Part shown: positions 22,601 through 32,900 of the stretch, piece after piece
Layout of the letters: every line of letters begins with the position of its first letter
How positions within the stretch are numbered: the stretch's first letter is position 1
Assembly (NCBI GenBank): GCA_025766275.1
Contig: JAFKAC010000073.1
Span: 236,790-300,789 of the forward strand
Origin: Lactarius indigo
Taxonomy: Eukaryota; Basidiomycota; Agaricomycetes; Russulales; Russulaceae
DNA length: 64,000 bases
Direction: 5' to 3'
Position numbers and translations under genes: made by a program
Notes under the pieces: generated by a model
What the model was told of the DNA's origin: nothing
Seen by the model: only the letters and a program-made list of their open reading frames with translations
Databases searched by the model: none

Positions 22601-24384
22601 TAGATGTCGTAGTTGCGTTCGGCCTCAGAGAGTGTTGCGGAGTAGTACCCTATTGGGTGTCGCTTTCCGTCAGCCTTTTTCTGTAGAAGTACGGCTCCCA
22701 CCGCGTATCCCGAGGCGTCGACTTCTAGTTCGAACGGATCTTGGAGGACTGGGTGTGCCAGTACTGGTTCTTCCGTTACGAGGTGCTTCAAGGTATTAAA
22801 CGCCTTCTCTTCCGCCTCCGTCCATTTCCATTCTTCGTCTTTTCGTGTTAGCTTGGTCAGCGGCTTTGCGTGGTTTGCGAAACCGCGAATGAAAAGTCTG
22901 TAAAAGTTACAGAAGCCAAGGAAGGATCGAACATCCTTAACCTTCGTGGGCGTTGGCCAATCCTTGATGCCTTGAACTTTTACGGGGTCCATGCGAGTTA
23001 CCCCCTTTTCAAGGATTACCCCCAGGTAATCCATTCGCGGTTGATGGAAAAGGCACTTCTCGAGTTTGAAATAGAGGTCGTGTTCCTCGGCGACGCGCAG
23101 GACGTCACGGACGGCCGATATGTGGGCAGCTAAATCGTGGTCGAAGTGAGTGGCGATACCGATATCATCCATATAGACACGTATCGTAGTGCCAAGGCGA
23201 TCGTGCTTCGCGATCGTATCGCGATAGATGTGGTTCATCATTGCCTGGAAGGTAGCCGGGGAGTTAGTGAGACCGAAGAACATGACTGTCGGCTCAAAGA
23301 GGCCAAATTTGGTCTTGAATGCCGCCTTCTCTTGGTCGCCGTCACGGATGCGTATATTGTTGTAGCCCCATCGGATGTCGAGTTTGGTGTATATGTGGGC
23401 GTTGCTGAGATCCAGAATGAGGTCTTGGATCAACGGCAGCGGGTATTGATTGCGAATGGTGTGTGAGTTGATGACCCGATAGTCTTGGACAGGGCGTAGT
23501 TTACCGTCCTTCTTTTTAATGAAGAAGAAGGAAGACGCGTACGGGGATATAGAGGGGCGTAGGTAGCCCTGCTTCAGCTTCTCATCTAAGAACTCCTTGA
23601 GTTCGCCCTCTTCCTTTTGTGTCATGGGGTATATTTTGCAGTCGATAGCTGCCGGTGCTGATGGTTTGAAGTCGATCGCGTGATCCCATGGCCTAGCCGG
23701 AGGAAAGCGATGTGAGGCTTGTTCGTTAAAGAGTTTACCGAATTCTGCATATTCGGGTGGCAGCACGGCTGCCGTCTGCTGTTGCTTCGCGGATATAGCC
23801 AGCTCCGTCGAGGTCGTAGCTCGCGCGAAGGTCTCCTCGTGTAGTTCTTGTAAGATTTCCTCTTTTTCCGCAACGATCAGGGCCCGGGCCATAGATGCGG
23901 TGATTAATTCTCTCGTGGTGGCCAGCACTACGGGATGTACATCGGGGTGTGCGGTCGCCGTAGCCCAGCTGATAGTGGGCTCGAAGGCGCTCAGCCATGG
24001 ATAACCGAGCACCATGTCTTCGCTTCCGAGGTCGGTGACCAGGAAGGTCATCCTTTTTATCTGTCCACGCGTTTTCACTTCTAGGTTAACGTAATGAGTG
24101 ATTAACCCAGCTTTGTTTTCGGTATTGTCGATATTCCATATCTTGCGAGGCGTTTCCAGCACCTGTATCGGGATTCCTGCTTTGGCCGCCATACTTGGTT
24201 TGATAAAATTATCGGTCGCTCCGGAGTCGACCAGTGCGTTTGTTTCAGTCGTTTGGTAATTCGTTCGGACAGTCACTGGAATTCGTAGAGATCGATAGCG
24301 CGTTGTCACAATTACAGAATTACATTGTAGAGCCCTCACCCAGACTGATGGATTCAGGCGTCCCGAAAACCCTCTTTTCCCCAC
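19645..24384 (-). CDS. Gypsy Pol: protease, RT, RNase H, integrase, chromodomain, long tail
   Basis: An open frame of about 1,579 codons, entered from gag by a -1 shift rather than at its own start. In order: retropepsin-like protease (ALVDSGATDNF, residues ~50-60), RT (YTKLDIRWGYNNIRI and the active site VYMDDIGIAT, ~340-400), RNase H (LEVDASGYAVGAVL, ~550), integrase with HHCC finger (GHPGIAKTQ to CAECQRNK), DDE motifs (VTDHDCSK, SDRDPRF, NQWLEQYL), and a chromodomain (YEVEAILDARHFGRG to YLVKWKGYPDSENQW, ~1115-1165). About 400 residues follow the chromodomain; they are Pro/Asp-rich and end in a probable coiled coil rich in Arg and Leu. Chromodomains usually sit at the very end of Pol, so the tail is unusual. 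Confidence 0.92.
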   Translation of the reverse strand: MGKRGFSGRLNPSVWVRALQCNSVIVTTRYRSLRIPVTVRTNYQTTETNALVDSGATDNFIKPSMAAKAGIPIQVLETPRKIWNIDNTENKAGLITHYVNLEVKTRGQIKRMTFLVTDLGSEDMVLGYPWLSAFEPTISWATATAHPDVHPVVLATTRELITASMARALIVAEKEEILQELHEETFARATTSTELAISAKQQQTAAVLPPEYAEFGKLFNEQASHRFPPARPWDHAIDFKPSAPAAIDCKIYPMTQKEEGELKEFLDEKLKQGYLRPSISPYASSFFFIKKKDGKLRPVQDYRVINSHTIRNQYPLPLIQDLILDLSNAHIYTKLDIRWGYNNIRIRDGDQEKAAFKTKFGLFEPTVMFFGLTNSPATFQAMMNHIYRDTIAKHDRLGTTIRVYMDDIGIATHFDHDLAAHISAVRDVLRVAEEHDLYFKLEKCLFHQPRMDYLGVILEKGVTRMDPVKVQGIKDWPTPTKVKDVRSFLGFCNFYRLFIRGFANHAKPLTKLTRKDEEWKWTEAEEKAFNTLKHLVTEEPVLAHPVLQDPFELEVDASGYAVGAVLLQKKADGKRHPIGYYSATLSEAERNYDIYDLELLAIVKALRNWRPLLAGAPHKIKIYSDHLNLQYWKSPQKISRRVAREVLELSEYDFEIHHIKGKNNGRADALSRRPDYNQGAEDNSEVVVLPPETFVRTLNTARTLTLNPNLSQPRHQQDEEVIKVWADPHQLKKIQGEWYKDGRFVITGPASTHRVLIHDHHDLPIHGHPGIAKTQRILERHYWWPRLRKDVYEYVQGCAECQRNKVNTRPIRAALHPITPVLDALPFQTVAIDFITKLPTSEGQDSILTVTDHDCSKASIFIPCREEITAEETAALYVRHVFKRFGLPRKIISDRDPRFTSKFTREACRILGVQQNISTAYHPRTDGQSERTNQWLEQYLRFWVNERQDNWTAYLPIAEFAHNNWPHEHTKQSPFQLLMGYDPRADWTDKPSPIPQVTTRLTQLKEARSEAQRLMRKAQEAWVRNKDTPKFRINDLVWLEGKHLRTNQPTAKLAARRHGPFRVIQVMSPYNYRLELPTQWSIHPVFHIDLLTPYKQTPLHGENFTRPPPELIDGEEEYEVEAILDARHFGRGKRLQYLVKWKGYPDSENQWVNKNDIFAPEALRLYQETQAHGRQVKTSSARVEGSQSSFLRSLTTHMPTSPLRHVTQAALLDSLAQDAHALLAEDDDTEVPNPQITPWTPLRPTEGPITAQEWAHVITRFPDPATTPDDESAVVHVFRNDRGEREPVAAIPPSDDLIGVRGVFPSNDQRSSADGVRVGGVEEGSSGVAEGAARLRSGPTEGDARAAAAMEAAEAGHDDDDYYPARHAFLRTKSDPTNPLITPWLVYSDGSPMYRGRVRVPGAADHRTFTAADDPAHVIAPEGFRANRRPHHIPYPITGPDGVERDASHVQLIGGADPLILGVIPGSPHVYGKPFYAEPHVSAALRPTYPHEDLVVFEADRITDRALNRINDESLTAEVTRFRAASYELDRLRARVAQLRAMIECAQDDRRDSIYRLERATALERIADEQRDWPARDFR

Positions 24385-26408
24385 AAATCTTGGAGGATGA
24401 GGTCCTTTACTTCATCCGTGCTATTGGCCACCTGTGTGAGCCATTCCTTCGCTTGTTCTCCTGCTGTCTTCGTGTTTGCCGCGTTGATTTGTGGTGCTGG
24501 TGTCGCGCTTGGTGCCGGGGTCATGTACCCGGGCAGTGAAGGTTCGTACTGCGACACGGGCCCCGGAGGCCATGTAGTCTCAGTCATTCGACTACTTGAC
24601 GGCGCGTTTTGCCAGTGTCCTTGCGTACGCGGGTAGGGGCAATTTCGTGAGAGGTGTCCTGGGGCGTGACAGTTATAACAAAGGACGTTCCTTAGATCGC
24701 GCCTCGATCCCCCTCTCCCTCGTCCTCTCGCACCCGGTCCTCCTCTTGGTGGGAATGGCGGCGTTTGCCAGTTGTGATGGGGCAACTTGTTAAAGTCGAT
24801 GTCCTCTGATCCGGCTAATCGGACCTTTGCGCGATCGGCCGAAGTGTCCATGGCCCAGGGGTTAGTCTGGGGTAGGTTCTGCGGGAGTGCCCATCCCGCG
24901 TTGCCTGTCTGTTTTTTGGGCTGCGTAGTGTTTTTGTATTCATTGAGTCTTGCTTTGAGATGGATATAGTTTTTCTGCCGTTTGAGTACGGCCCTTTTCC
25001 AGTCGTCGAATGTGATTGGATCATCGAACTGGAATGCGTTCTTGAACAGCTCTCTCGGTAGGCCCGACGTGAAGAGGTCGATCGTTTGTGGTTCATTTAG
25101 GCGGTAATGAGCCTTCCGTGCGAGCTGTTCGAAATCATTGACGTACTTGTCAATATCCTCTCCTGTCATTTTAAGTCCTTTTCGCAGTATTGCTTGCGCT
25201 TGTTCGCGCTCCAACGTGTTTTCGAATCGTTGGCTGAAACCATCCGCTACGGCGTCCCAAAGATCGCGGGTGTAGGGGCTAATCCCTCGTTGTATTTGCC
25301 TGTTGAGCCAGTTCAGGAAGGATAAGACCCATTCGCTGACTGCTCCGCCTTTGATATATGATAGAAACAGAAGGCATCTTCTGTAGTCGTTGCGCATGAT
25401 GGGGGCGTCTAGGTTCATGCCCCAGTAGACGTGCCACTGTGTCAGAAACTGGTCTACTTTGAGTCTGTCTCCATCAAAAATGGAGGGTGGCTCGCCGGTT
25501 AATTTTTCGCTATGATGGCCTCCGCCTCCAGCGTCTCCACCACCTCCTCCTCCGCCTCCACCGCCTCCACCGCCTCCCGGCGGTCCGGCGGGTGGCCCTC
25601 TGGGTGGTTCGGTTCTGCGTAAGTCAAACGGGACTCCTCCTCCAGGCGGGGGAGGCGGATCTCCATCAGGTCCTCCTACCCCTGGAGGTAATTCCATGGC
25701 TGGTCGTCGTCCGGACGGGGGGTCTCCTCTGTCCGACCCGATGGCTCGGAAAATTGCGGCGTCGTCTGCGGTCATTCGTACTCCGGTTTCTGGGTCGATG
25801 GGCATAAGGATGTTTCTTGCCTCTGCCCTGATGGCACGTGCTTCTTCAATGGCGACTTCTTCCATGGCCTGCGTCAAAGTTGCCATGATGGCTGGCGATC
25901 TGATGTGAATTGGTTCTGGTTCGGTAATATGCGCGGACTCAGCTCGTTCGATGAGGAGGTCTTGTATTGCCCCTCCGCTGGTCTCGGTTTGGTTTGGCTC
26001 ACGTCCTTCGCTTTCTTCGTCTTCTTCTTGGCTTTGCTCGGTTCCTTCCGACACTACCTCCCCGGTGGAGTGTTCTCGTACCTGTCCGTCAATGGGTCCC
26101 CAGTCGGCGCGGCTATTGAGTTCTCGTGCGTCGATATCGCACCGATATCTGGGTCCTGCTGGTCTTATTGCGTCCCACTGGGAGTCTATGGGATTCCAGG
26201 CAACTTCTACCCAACACAAGTGATCGAAGTTGAACTCAACTGGACGGAACCTGCTAGGTCCGTTAAACTCAACAAAGTATCCGGTTTCTTCTTGTCTTTC
26301 CCTCCAACTAGCCGCCTGTAGGAAGCGTGTGGGGACGTTACGTTCTCCTCTTCTTGGGAGTGAATAGGGACGGAAGCTCGTCCACTGGTCTCTTGTTGTT
26401 ACGGCCAC
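24354..26408 (-). CDS. Gypsy Gag
   Basis: The open frame runs from just inside the 5' LTR to the stop at 24354. The first in-frame ATG is at 25886 (MATLTQAMEEVA); about 174 codons upstream of it are open but begin with GTG, so ATG 25886 is the likelier start. The product has a polyglycine stretch near 25540-25590, the retrotransposon Gag core ('FLTQWHVYWG', 'LFTSGLPRELF') and one zinc knuckle, CYNCHAPGHLSRNCP. Gag packages element RNA in virus-like particles. The end overlaps pol, which lies in the -1 frame. Confidence 0.85.
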   Translation of the reverse strand: MAVTTRDQWTSFRPYSLPRRGERNVPTRFLQAASWRERQEETGYFVEFNGPSRFRPVEFNFDHLCWVEVAWNPIDSQWDAIRPAGPRYRCDIDARELNSRADWGPIDGQVREHSTGEVVSEGTEQSQEEDEESEGREPNQTETSGGAIQDLLIERAESAHITEPEPIHIRSPAIMATLTQAMEEVAIEEARAIRAEARNILMPIDPETGVRMTADDAAIFRAIGSDRGDPPSGRRPAMELPPGVGGPDGDPPPPPGGGVPFDLRRTEPPRGPPAGPPGGGGGGGGGGGGGGDAGGGGHHSEKLTGEPPSIFDGDRLKVDQFLTQWHVYWGMNLDAPIMRNDYRRCLLFLSYIKGGAVSEWVLSFLNWLNRQIQRGISPYTRDLWDAVADGFSQRFENTLEREQAQAILRKGLKMTGEDIDKYVNDFEQLARKAHYRLNEPQTIDLFTSGLPRELFKNAFQFDDPITFDDWKRAVLKRQKNYIHLKARLNEYKNTTQPKKQTGNAGWALPQNLPQTNPWAMDTSADRAKVRLAGSEDIDFNKLPHHNWQTPPFPPRGGPGARGRGRGGSRRDLRNVLCYNCHAPGHLSRNCPYPRTQGHWQNAPSSSRMTETTWPPGPVSQYEPSLPGYMTPAPSATPAPQINAANTKTAGEQAKEWLTQVANSTDEVKDLILQDLWGKEGFRDA
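24375..24381 (-). promoter_or_regulatory. -1 ribosomal frameshift heptamer at gag-pol junction
   Basis: On the minus strand the sequence G GGA AAA (X XXY YYZ pattern) lies in the gag frame 19-25 nt before the end of the gag ORF. Pol is open in the -1 frame from here. This is the canonical layout for -1 programmed frameshifting. Confidence 0.7.
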
Positions 26409-26427
26409 GATGGGATCTTGGTCTTAA

Positions 26428-26994
26428 TGTAACGCCGCCACGGCGTTAGCTCGACTTGAGCTCGAGAGGGGCGATAACAACTTAGCGTGAAGTATGTCCT
26501 TGACACGACGGCACGAAGGCCCGTGCGCTTGCCTTAGTGAATACGCGAAGGTACACCGGCAAGGCCTCTTGCTAGTCACGAACGAAGTCGGACACTGATC
26601 GAAGGTTCCAAAGAGATAAGAGAGAGAGAGAGAGAGAGAGAGAGAAGACGCGCAAGAGAAGAGGAAACAAGTGGCGATTCAAGAAGACCAAGATGGCGTA
26701 TCTTGGTCTTCACAAGACAAGTTAAATACATATCGAGCGGGCTTAGAAGCGCCGCTATGAGTCACAGTAAGTAAGCGTCCAACGTATCGCAGAAACAACT
26801 CGAACCCTACTACTACTAGTACCAGTACTAGTGGCGTCAGTCATCAGTCAGCTATCGTACCCTATCTCCTATCGCACTGCCGTATCACCGTATGTAAGTC
26901 CGCAACTAATTTACCTTACCGCCGTAGCTGCAACCGGTACAGTAAGGGTCCTAATCCACGTCGTACCATAGCACAGAAAGTCCGAAACGTGACA
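26428..26994 (-). repeat. Gypsy 5' LTR
   Basis: 567 bp, the same as 19049-19615, including the GA tract. It should hold the element's promoter. Confidence 0.95.
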
Positions 26995-27249
26995 TCGCAT
27001 CAGGATTAGCGCACGCGTTTTCTTCGGCTCTTTCTCGTGTGTTGTGGGGTATATAGGTGACCAGGCTTGTGATGCGATGGACTTGTTAAGGAAGTTGACT
27101 GCTGGTTCTTGAAGGGCGATGATGTCGATGTTTGAGTTCTTCAGTCTTCCGCTGCTGATGAGGTCGTGTTGGCCTGTGGTTGATTTGTTGAGGTTTTGCT
27201 GCCAGATGGTTAGTTTGCTGTCTTGTGCGTTGATGGGCCTTAAAGCCAT
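26995..27249 (-). pseudogene. LINE ORF2 part 1: endonuclease N-terminus
   Basis: ORF2 starts at the ATG 27249-27247, overlapping the end of ORF1 by 10 nt. It encodes KLTIWQQNLNKS, typical of the start of an apurinic-type (exo-endo-phos) endonuclease with the conserved Asn, and the catalytic-Glu segment IDIIALQEP. The frame is cut by the Gypsy insertion (TCGCA duplication at 26995-26999) and resumes at 19048. Confidence 0.85.
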
Positions 27250-29007
27250 AGGTTGTCGTGTGATAAAAGGTTGTCCACCGTTTTGTCCTCCCAGTCTTCG
27301 AGCTGGTCCGCCGCGTGGTTTTCGTTGGCATCTTGAACATGCCTGAGTGAGGGTAACGGGTAGACGAAGCCGTCTAGGGTTCCTGTGCCATTGGTACCTT
27401 TGTTCCCTTTTCCACGTTTTGGTTTGCGCTCTGACGTTCTGACTGGGTGGGGTCTGGCTTTGCGATTGGGTGGGGGGAGGCCGATGACTGCGTGTTTGGT
27501 GGGGAAACGCTCGTCTAGTGGGATTCTTTCGGGCCTCGCTACTAATGTCCAACTTTCTTCCGTGGGGAAGTAGGTCAGAGCATTTTCTGGGTGTAGCTCG
27601 TCGAAGTGAGCGCATTTCCTCTGGAAATTGGGGCAGGCCCGATCCCAACTTGCGTGGTCATTTGATCGGCATGTCACGCAATACCTTTTGTTTTGTTCCA
27701 CGCAGTCTTTGGTTAGGTGCTCCTCTCCGCAGGTGCCGCAGGTGTCTACGGTTGCGTGGCAGTCGGAGGCGAAGTGTCCCCATTTGCGGCACTTCATACA
27801 TTGTTTCGGCTCGTATTTAAGCCTCTTGGGGTAGGTTCTTGTGTTGCAGATATACATTCCGTCCCTAATCAGTCGGTTAGCTTCTAATGCAGATGTGAGA
27901 GTAATTGTGGCAAATGCAGTTTTCTGATGCTGGCTACGTCTGTAGTCGGGCTTTATCCATCTTGCGCTTTTGGCTGTTTTGGGCGCCAAATTGTTGACGC
28001 ATTCCACCTCCCGCAGGTGTTCTTCGTTGTCTGGCTCAAATGAGAGTGGTATCCTTGGGACCAGTAATGGATAGACCCTTTCTTTGATGTATGTGTTCGG
28101 GTCCAGTTGGTGGACGAAGGCAAGTTCGTTGGCGGGCTCGCGGAGCCAGTCTGCAGCTTCTTTGGTCGTTAGTTGCACGATCAGCCCGCCGTTCCGAAGT
28201 TTGTTGATCTCTTGCACTTTCGTCCCCTCTGGTGGAGGAGGGGTGGTGTTTGCGAGTGCGGCATTGATTTTCTCTTTGAGGTCTATGACGCTTTTGTCTT
28301 TTGAGAAGTCGCCGCTAAATTCCAGGAGGATTTGCCTCTTCTTGCGCTCTAGGTCTCTTGTCAGCCTTGGGTCCTCGGTTTGCCTGTGGACCGGCGTTGT
28401 GTTGTCGTTCGGGGGTATGCTGCTCGTCTTTAGGAGAGCCTCCTTGTAGGACGATATTGTATTTGAGATCTGGTCCGAGTTTGCTGTGGCCTCCTTGACG
28501 CTGTTGGAGATCTCTTGTGTGAGTTTTTGGAGTGATTCCGCAGCTTCCGCTATTGTGTTGGTTGATGTCTGCCATTCTTTCTGGTTAGCGAGGGTGCTTT
28601 CGATAATGGTACTCATCTTGGTTAGCCCTTTGTCCATTGCGCTCTCGACCTTTTCCTCTATCTTTTGCGTCAGCTTCTCCATGACTCTGTTGTGAGCTCC
28701 CTCGCATTCTTGTAGAAGAATTGCGAAGGCTTGCAGCGACAGGTGGAGGTCTGCTGGGATTGTGTCGCCGTACCGTATGAGGATTCTCTTGTAAATTTTG
28801 AAAAGAGTTCCTTGCGTGATTTGTTCACCGTCTAGGATACAGTTTTCTTTAGTCAATATACCTCGTGCCTCCGTACCTGCCATGGGTTTGACTTTTCTTG
28901 CGTCTGAGATTGTTCCGTTCTCTTTTGTGAGGGCGGCTGTCCCTGTTTTCGTGCTAGACCGAGTGGTTCTGCTCGAAGTCGGGGGGGGTTGACCTGCGGT
29001 GCCAGTT
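27240..29007 (-). CDS. LINE ORF1, gag-like CCHC protein (main part)
   Basis: This is the nucleic-acid-binding chaperone ORF of the LINE. The native start is the ATG at 35884-35882, reading MASKGASQ, and after removal of the Copia insertion the frame continues into TGTAGQPPP from 29007 down. The middle is helical and probably coiled-coil (about 28790-28440). An RRM-like region precedes three zinc knuckles: CMKCRKWGHFASDC, CGTCGEEHLTKDC and CVTCRSNDHASWDRAC (about 27815-27620). The stop is at 27242-27240. Any start codon found inside the adjoining LTR is an artefact of the insertion. Confidence 0.85.
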
Positions 29008-29550
29008 TGTTGAAGCGCAGAACTAACAAGCAAAGTGTTAAGCTTGGGCAGCTAGAGACAGACAAGTTACTTCAGAGGTAGAAGGAACTCTAATACCATT
29101 ACTACACACCTAGAGACAGACAAGTTCTATAGAACGTCTTATGAGTAAAAGGTGAAAGAGGTAAGGTAAGGAAGGAACTTACACTTCAGAGGTAGAAGGA
29201 ACTCTGAAGTGTAGAGGCGAAAACAGCAGTCCTTTTATACAGGACGCTTAGCTAATAATGGTCTGTGCGCACTGGTGACCCAAACACAATACAGGTGGTC
29301 TGTGCGCCAGAGTGAGAAACGCCATTGGCTGGCCGAGAACAATAGCTGCCTAAAGCAGACAATACCGGTATCTTAACAATAGAAAGAACAATAAGAACCA
29401 TATATGGATCTAACAATAAAGATAAACAAAAGCGGTCCGTATGAGTCCGGAGTGTCCATAAGTCCATAAGGGACAGATACCGTATTTAGTATGTGGGCTG
29501 ACTCAATCAGATCCCACGAGACATGTGACTTTAACAGTCGCGTCTCAACA
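29008..29550 (-). repeat. Copia 3' LTR
   Basis: 543 bp, TG...CA termini. It differs from the 5' LTR at 29540. A short purine-rich tract (GGAGGGA on the minus strand) abuts it at 29551-29558. Confidence 0.95.
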
Positions 29551-29901
29551 TCCCTCCATGATAGAGACAGTCCACAAGAGTGGTACAAGCATTGAGTGAA
29601 AGTGCCTTGGCAGGACACTTCTTTGCTTTAACTGTTACTATGAGAAATGTTTCGATTCTCTGGTTAGAAAGAATCTATGTACGCAGAAGTCCTGATAAAG
29701 GACAACTTTTTGGAGGTCTTCATGCACTGCTCTATGAGGATGATGTAGTTCTGAAGAACTACCTTTTGAAGAGCTATGAGCTGGGAGATAAGATGGAACA
29801 GGTCCAACTTCTTCAGTTCTTTAAGAAGGGTTTTTCTTAGCTATTAAACTAGGAGTTCTGTTGCAAGTATACACAACAGTTCGACGTCCTAGAACCCATC
29901 T

Positions 29902-32900
29902 TTACACCATTCCTAGATCAGCAACCATTTTTTCAAAGGGTTCTCTGGGCAGTGACTTAGTAAGTCCATCTGCAACCATTTCCCCTGTGGGTGTACGTAT
30001 CAGGTGTATGACCTTGTTTTCTACGTATTCCCTGACTACATGGTGCTTGATTAGGATGTGTTTTGAACGTCTCCCAGTGACAGGGTTGAGAGCTAAGTCC
30101 ACAGCGCCCTTGTTGTCACAGTGCAGAGGAATGGGGGAGGATACCTCATACCCCAGTTCTCCGAGAAAAGTGGTATACCACTGAGCCTGATTAGAGGCGT
30201 CTGAGAGGCTCATGTATTCTGCCTCAGTGGTAGACTGCGCAATTGTCTTTTGCTTTCTGGTACACCATGAAATGGCTCCATTTGCAAGCAGGTAGACAAA
30301 ACCTGAGGTGGAGTGCTTTTCTTCCTGATCTCCCCAGGAAGCATCGCAATAGCCATGAAGGCCTTCTCCACCATTGCCATTCCCTCCAGCATAGCGTAAC
30401 GAGTAGTCCTTGGTGCTATTAAGATAGGCTAGGACATACTTGGCTAGGCGTAAATGCTGAGGTGAGGGGTTGGAAGCAAATTGGCTAAGGCGCGCAACAG
30501 CGAAGGAAATATCAGGTCTGCTTCCAATCTGCGCATATAGCAGAGACCCAATTATCTGTTGATACTTCTTAATCTCAGAAGTAGAGGCCTGATCTGTGTA
30601 CTTGATCAAGTGTGCCTCGGCGCCAGAGGGAAGAGGAGTATATACTGGATTGGAATCAGACATTCCAAAGCGTTCCACTACATCGCGGATGTAGTCTGAC
30701 TGGTTGATCTCCATAGTGCGATTAGCACGATCTCTGGTGATGTTAACACCAAGATAGGACTGGATCTCTCCCAGATCGGTCATCTCATATCGACTAGATA
30801 GAGAAGCCTTCAGATCTTTAATCTTTGATAAGGAACTTCCGAGTATAGTGATGTCATCTACATATAAGATCACGAAAAGTGTATCACCCCCCTCTTGAAG
30901 ATGATACACGTATACTCCTGCATCAGAGTACGTCCGCGTGAAGCCTAGGTCAACTAGGACCCCATGGAATTGCACGTTCCATGCGCGGGAAGCTTGTTTC
31001 AGGCCATAGAGGGCCTTCTGTAGCCGGCACACAAGGTGCTCGGAGCCAGCAGTGACGAAACCGACTGGTTGCTCCATGTAAATTTCTTCCTCCAGTTCCC
31101 CATGAAGAAATGCCGATTTGACATCCATCTGGTGAATATGCCAGTCTTCAAGCGTAGCCAACGCAAGAAGGAGTCGCAGGGACTCGAAGCGGGCAACTGG
31201 GGAGAATGTTTCGTCAAAGTCCACCCCCTCTAGTTGGGTGAACCCTTTTGCCACTAGCCTAGCACGAAAGCGTCCATCCGCTTTCTTTTTAAACACCCAT
31301 TTGCACTTAACCACCTTCCTTCCTTCAGGAAGGGGTTCAAGCCTCCAGACATCAAGCTTGTCGAGAGCGTCCAGTTCATACTGGCACGCTTCAAGCCAAT
31401 CGACAGCTTGTTCAGACTCCATAGCCTGCTTAAAGGTCTGCGGGTCCTTATAGCCAGGAACCTCAGCAGCGTTCAGCAGGTCCATCATACCCAGTCTACT
31501 GCTCCCAGGCACAAATTCATCGTTCTCCTCTGTGTAGTAGCGAGGATTTGTGAATCGTACCCTTGTCCCACGCCTTGGGCGAGGGGGTGAAGTAACCTGC
31601 CCATTCCTCGGAGATCTAGGAGTTTCCCTAGGAGGAGAGATATCCCTATTGAAGTTGGGGGCAGGGATGGGGGCGGTTACTACAGGCGGTCTCCCTTGCG
31701 AGCGAGTGCGAGGGCGCCTTGGAGTGGTGGGAGCAGGGGCTTGGGATGGTGGAGTGTGGTAGATTGTCTGGTCGGCAGGGTTTGGAGAGGTGTTGGGAGG
31801 TGTGCTAGGCTGTTGTACTGGTACTGCGGGCACCTGGGCGGGTGGCAGGATAAAGACTGGTGCCTGAGGTGCCGCAGGGGCAACAGCTGGCGTAGGCTGA
31901 CTAGGCACTACAAAGAATATCTCACCGGCAACAGCAGCCCCTTTAGCAGGTTCGCCGGACACGGGAGAAGCATTGGGTTGTTTGGAGTGACTAGTCAGGT
32001 CACTCAGGGATGGGAAGGTAGCTTCGTCAAATGTAACATCTCGTGAAGAGACGAAGCACCGGCTATGTCTATCCCAGAGTTTGTAACCCTTTGAATTGGG
32101 TTCATAGCCCACAAACACGGCTTCCTTTGATTTAGGATCTAATTTGCGCCGGTTGTGTTCTGGTACATGATAGTAGGCTTTGCAGCCGAATACTCTAAAG
32201 TAAGAGACATCTGGGACTGTACCATCCCAGAGCTCCAGCGGAGTTTTCCACTCATTAGAACGGGTGGGAGTGCGATTATAGATGTGCACTGCAGTTTGAA
32301 CTGCTTGTTCCCAAAAGCCGAGGCTAAGACCTGCATGATGAAGCATGCTGGTGCCTTTTTCCATGATGGTGCGGTTAAACCGCTCGGCTCTCCCATTCTG
32401 TTGTGGGGAATAAGGCATCGTAAGCATATGCTCAATCCCTTCTTCCAGAAGAATGTCTTTTAGGACATTGTTGACATACTCGCCACCACGATCAGAGTGC
32501 AGGGTTTTAATGGGCTTATTTTGTTGTTTTTCAGCCCATGCCTTGTAGTGTAGGAAGGCACCCGTAAACTCGTCTTTAGACTTCATAGGGATGACAACTG
32601 CAGCTTTAGAGAAGTCATCTATGAAGGTGGCGAAATATTTGTTGCCCTGAATAGAATTACTCTGTAATGGGCCAACAAGGTCACTGTGCACAAGTTCAAG
32701 GGATTCTTGTGCGCGCTTCTGGGAGGGAGGAAAAGGTTTGCGGGTGGACTTGCCAAGTTCACACCCATGACAGGGACCTTCTTCCTCAGGGGATTCATCT
32801 ATGTTAAGTCCTTTTACGGACTTTGGAGCATATCTTTGGAGCGCTTCTTTGGACATATGTCCCATGCGCTGATGCCAGACATCAAGGCTAGCAGATGCAG

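Larger units (their letters stand above)
19049..26994 (-). mobile_element. Chromodomain Gypsy LTR retrotransposon, complete
   Basis: Two 567-bp LTRs (19049-19615 and 26428-26994), identical as far as I can compare, bound a gag-pol unit on the minus strand. The LTRs run TG...CA. A perfect 5-bp duplication TCGCA (19044-19048 and 26995-26999) flanks the element, in the LINE endonuclease gene. The polypurine tract lies next to the 3' LTR at about 19616-19627. Identical LTRs and open frames point to a recent, possibly still competent copy. The region just inside the 5' LTR does not match a primer-binding site I recognise. Confidence 0.95.
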
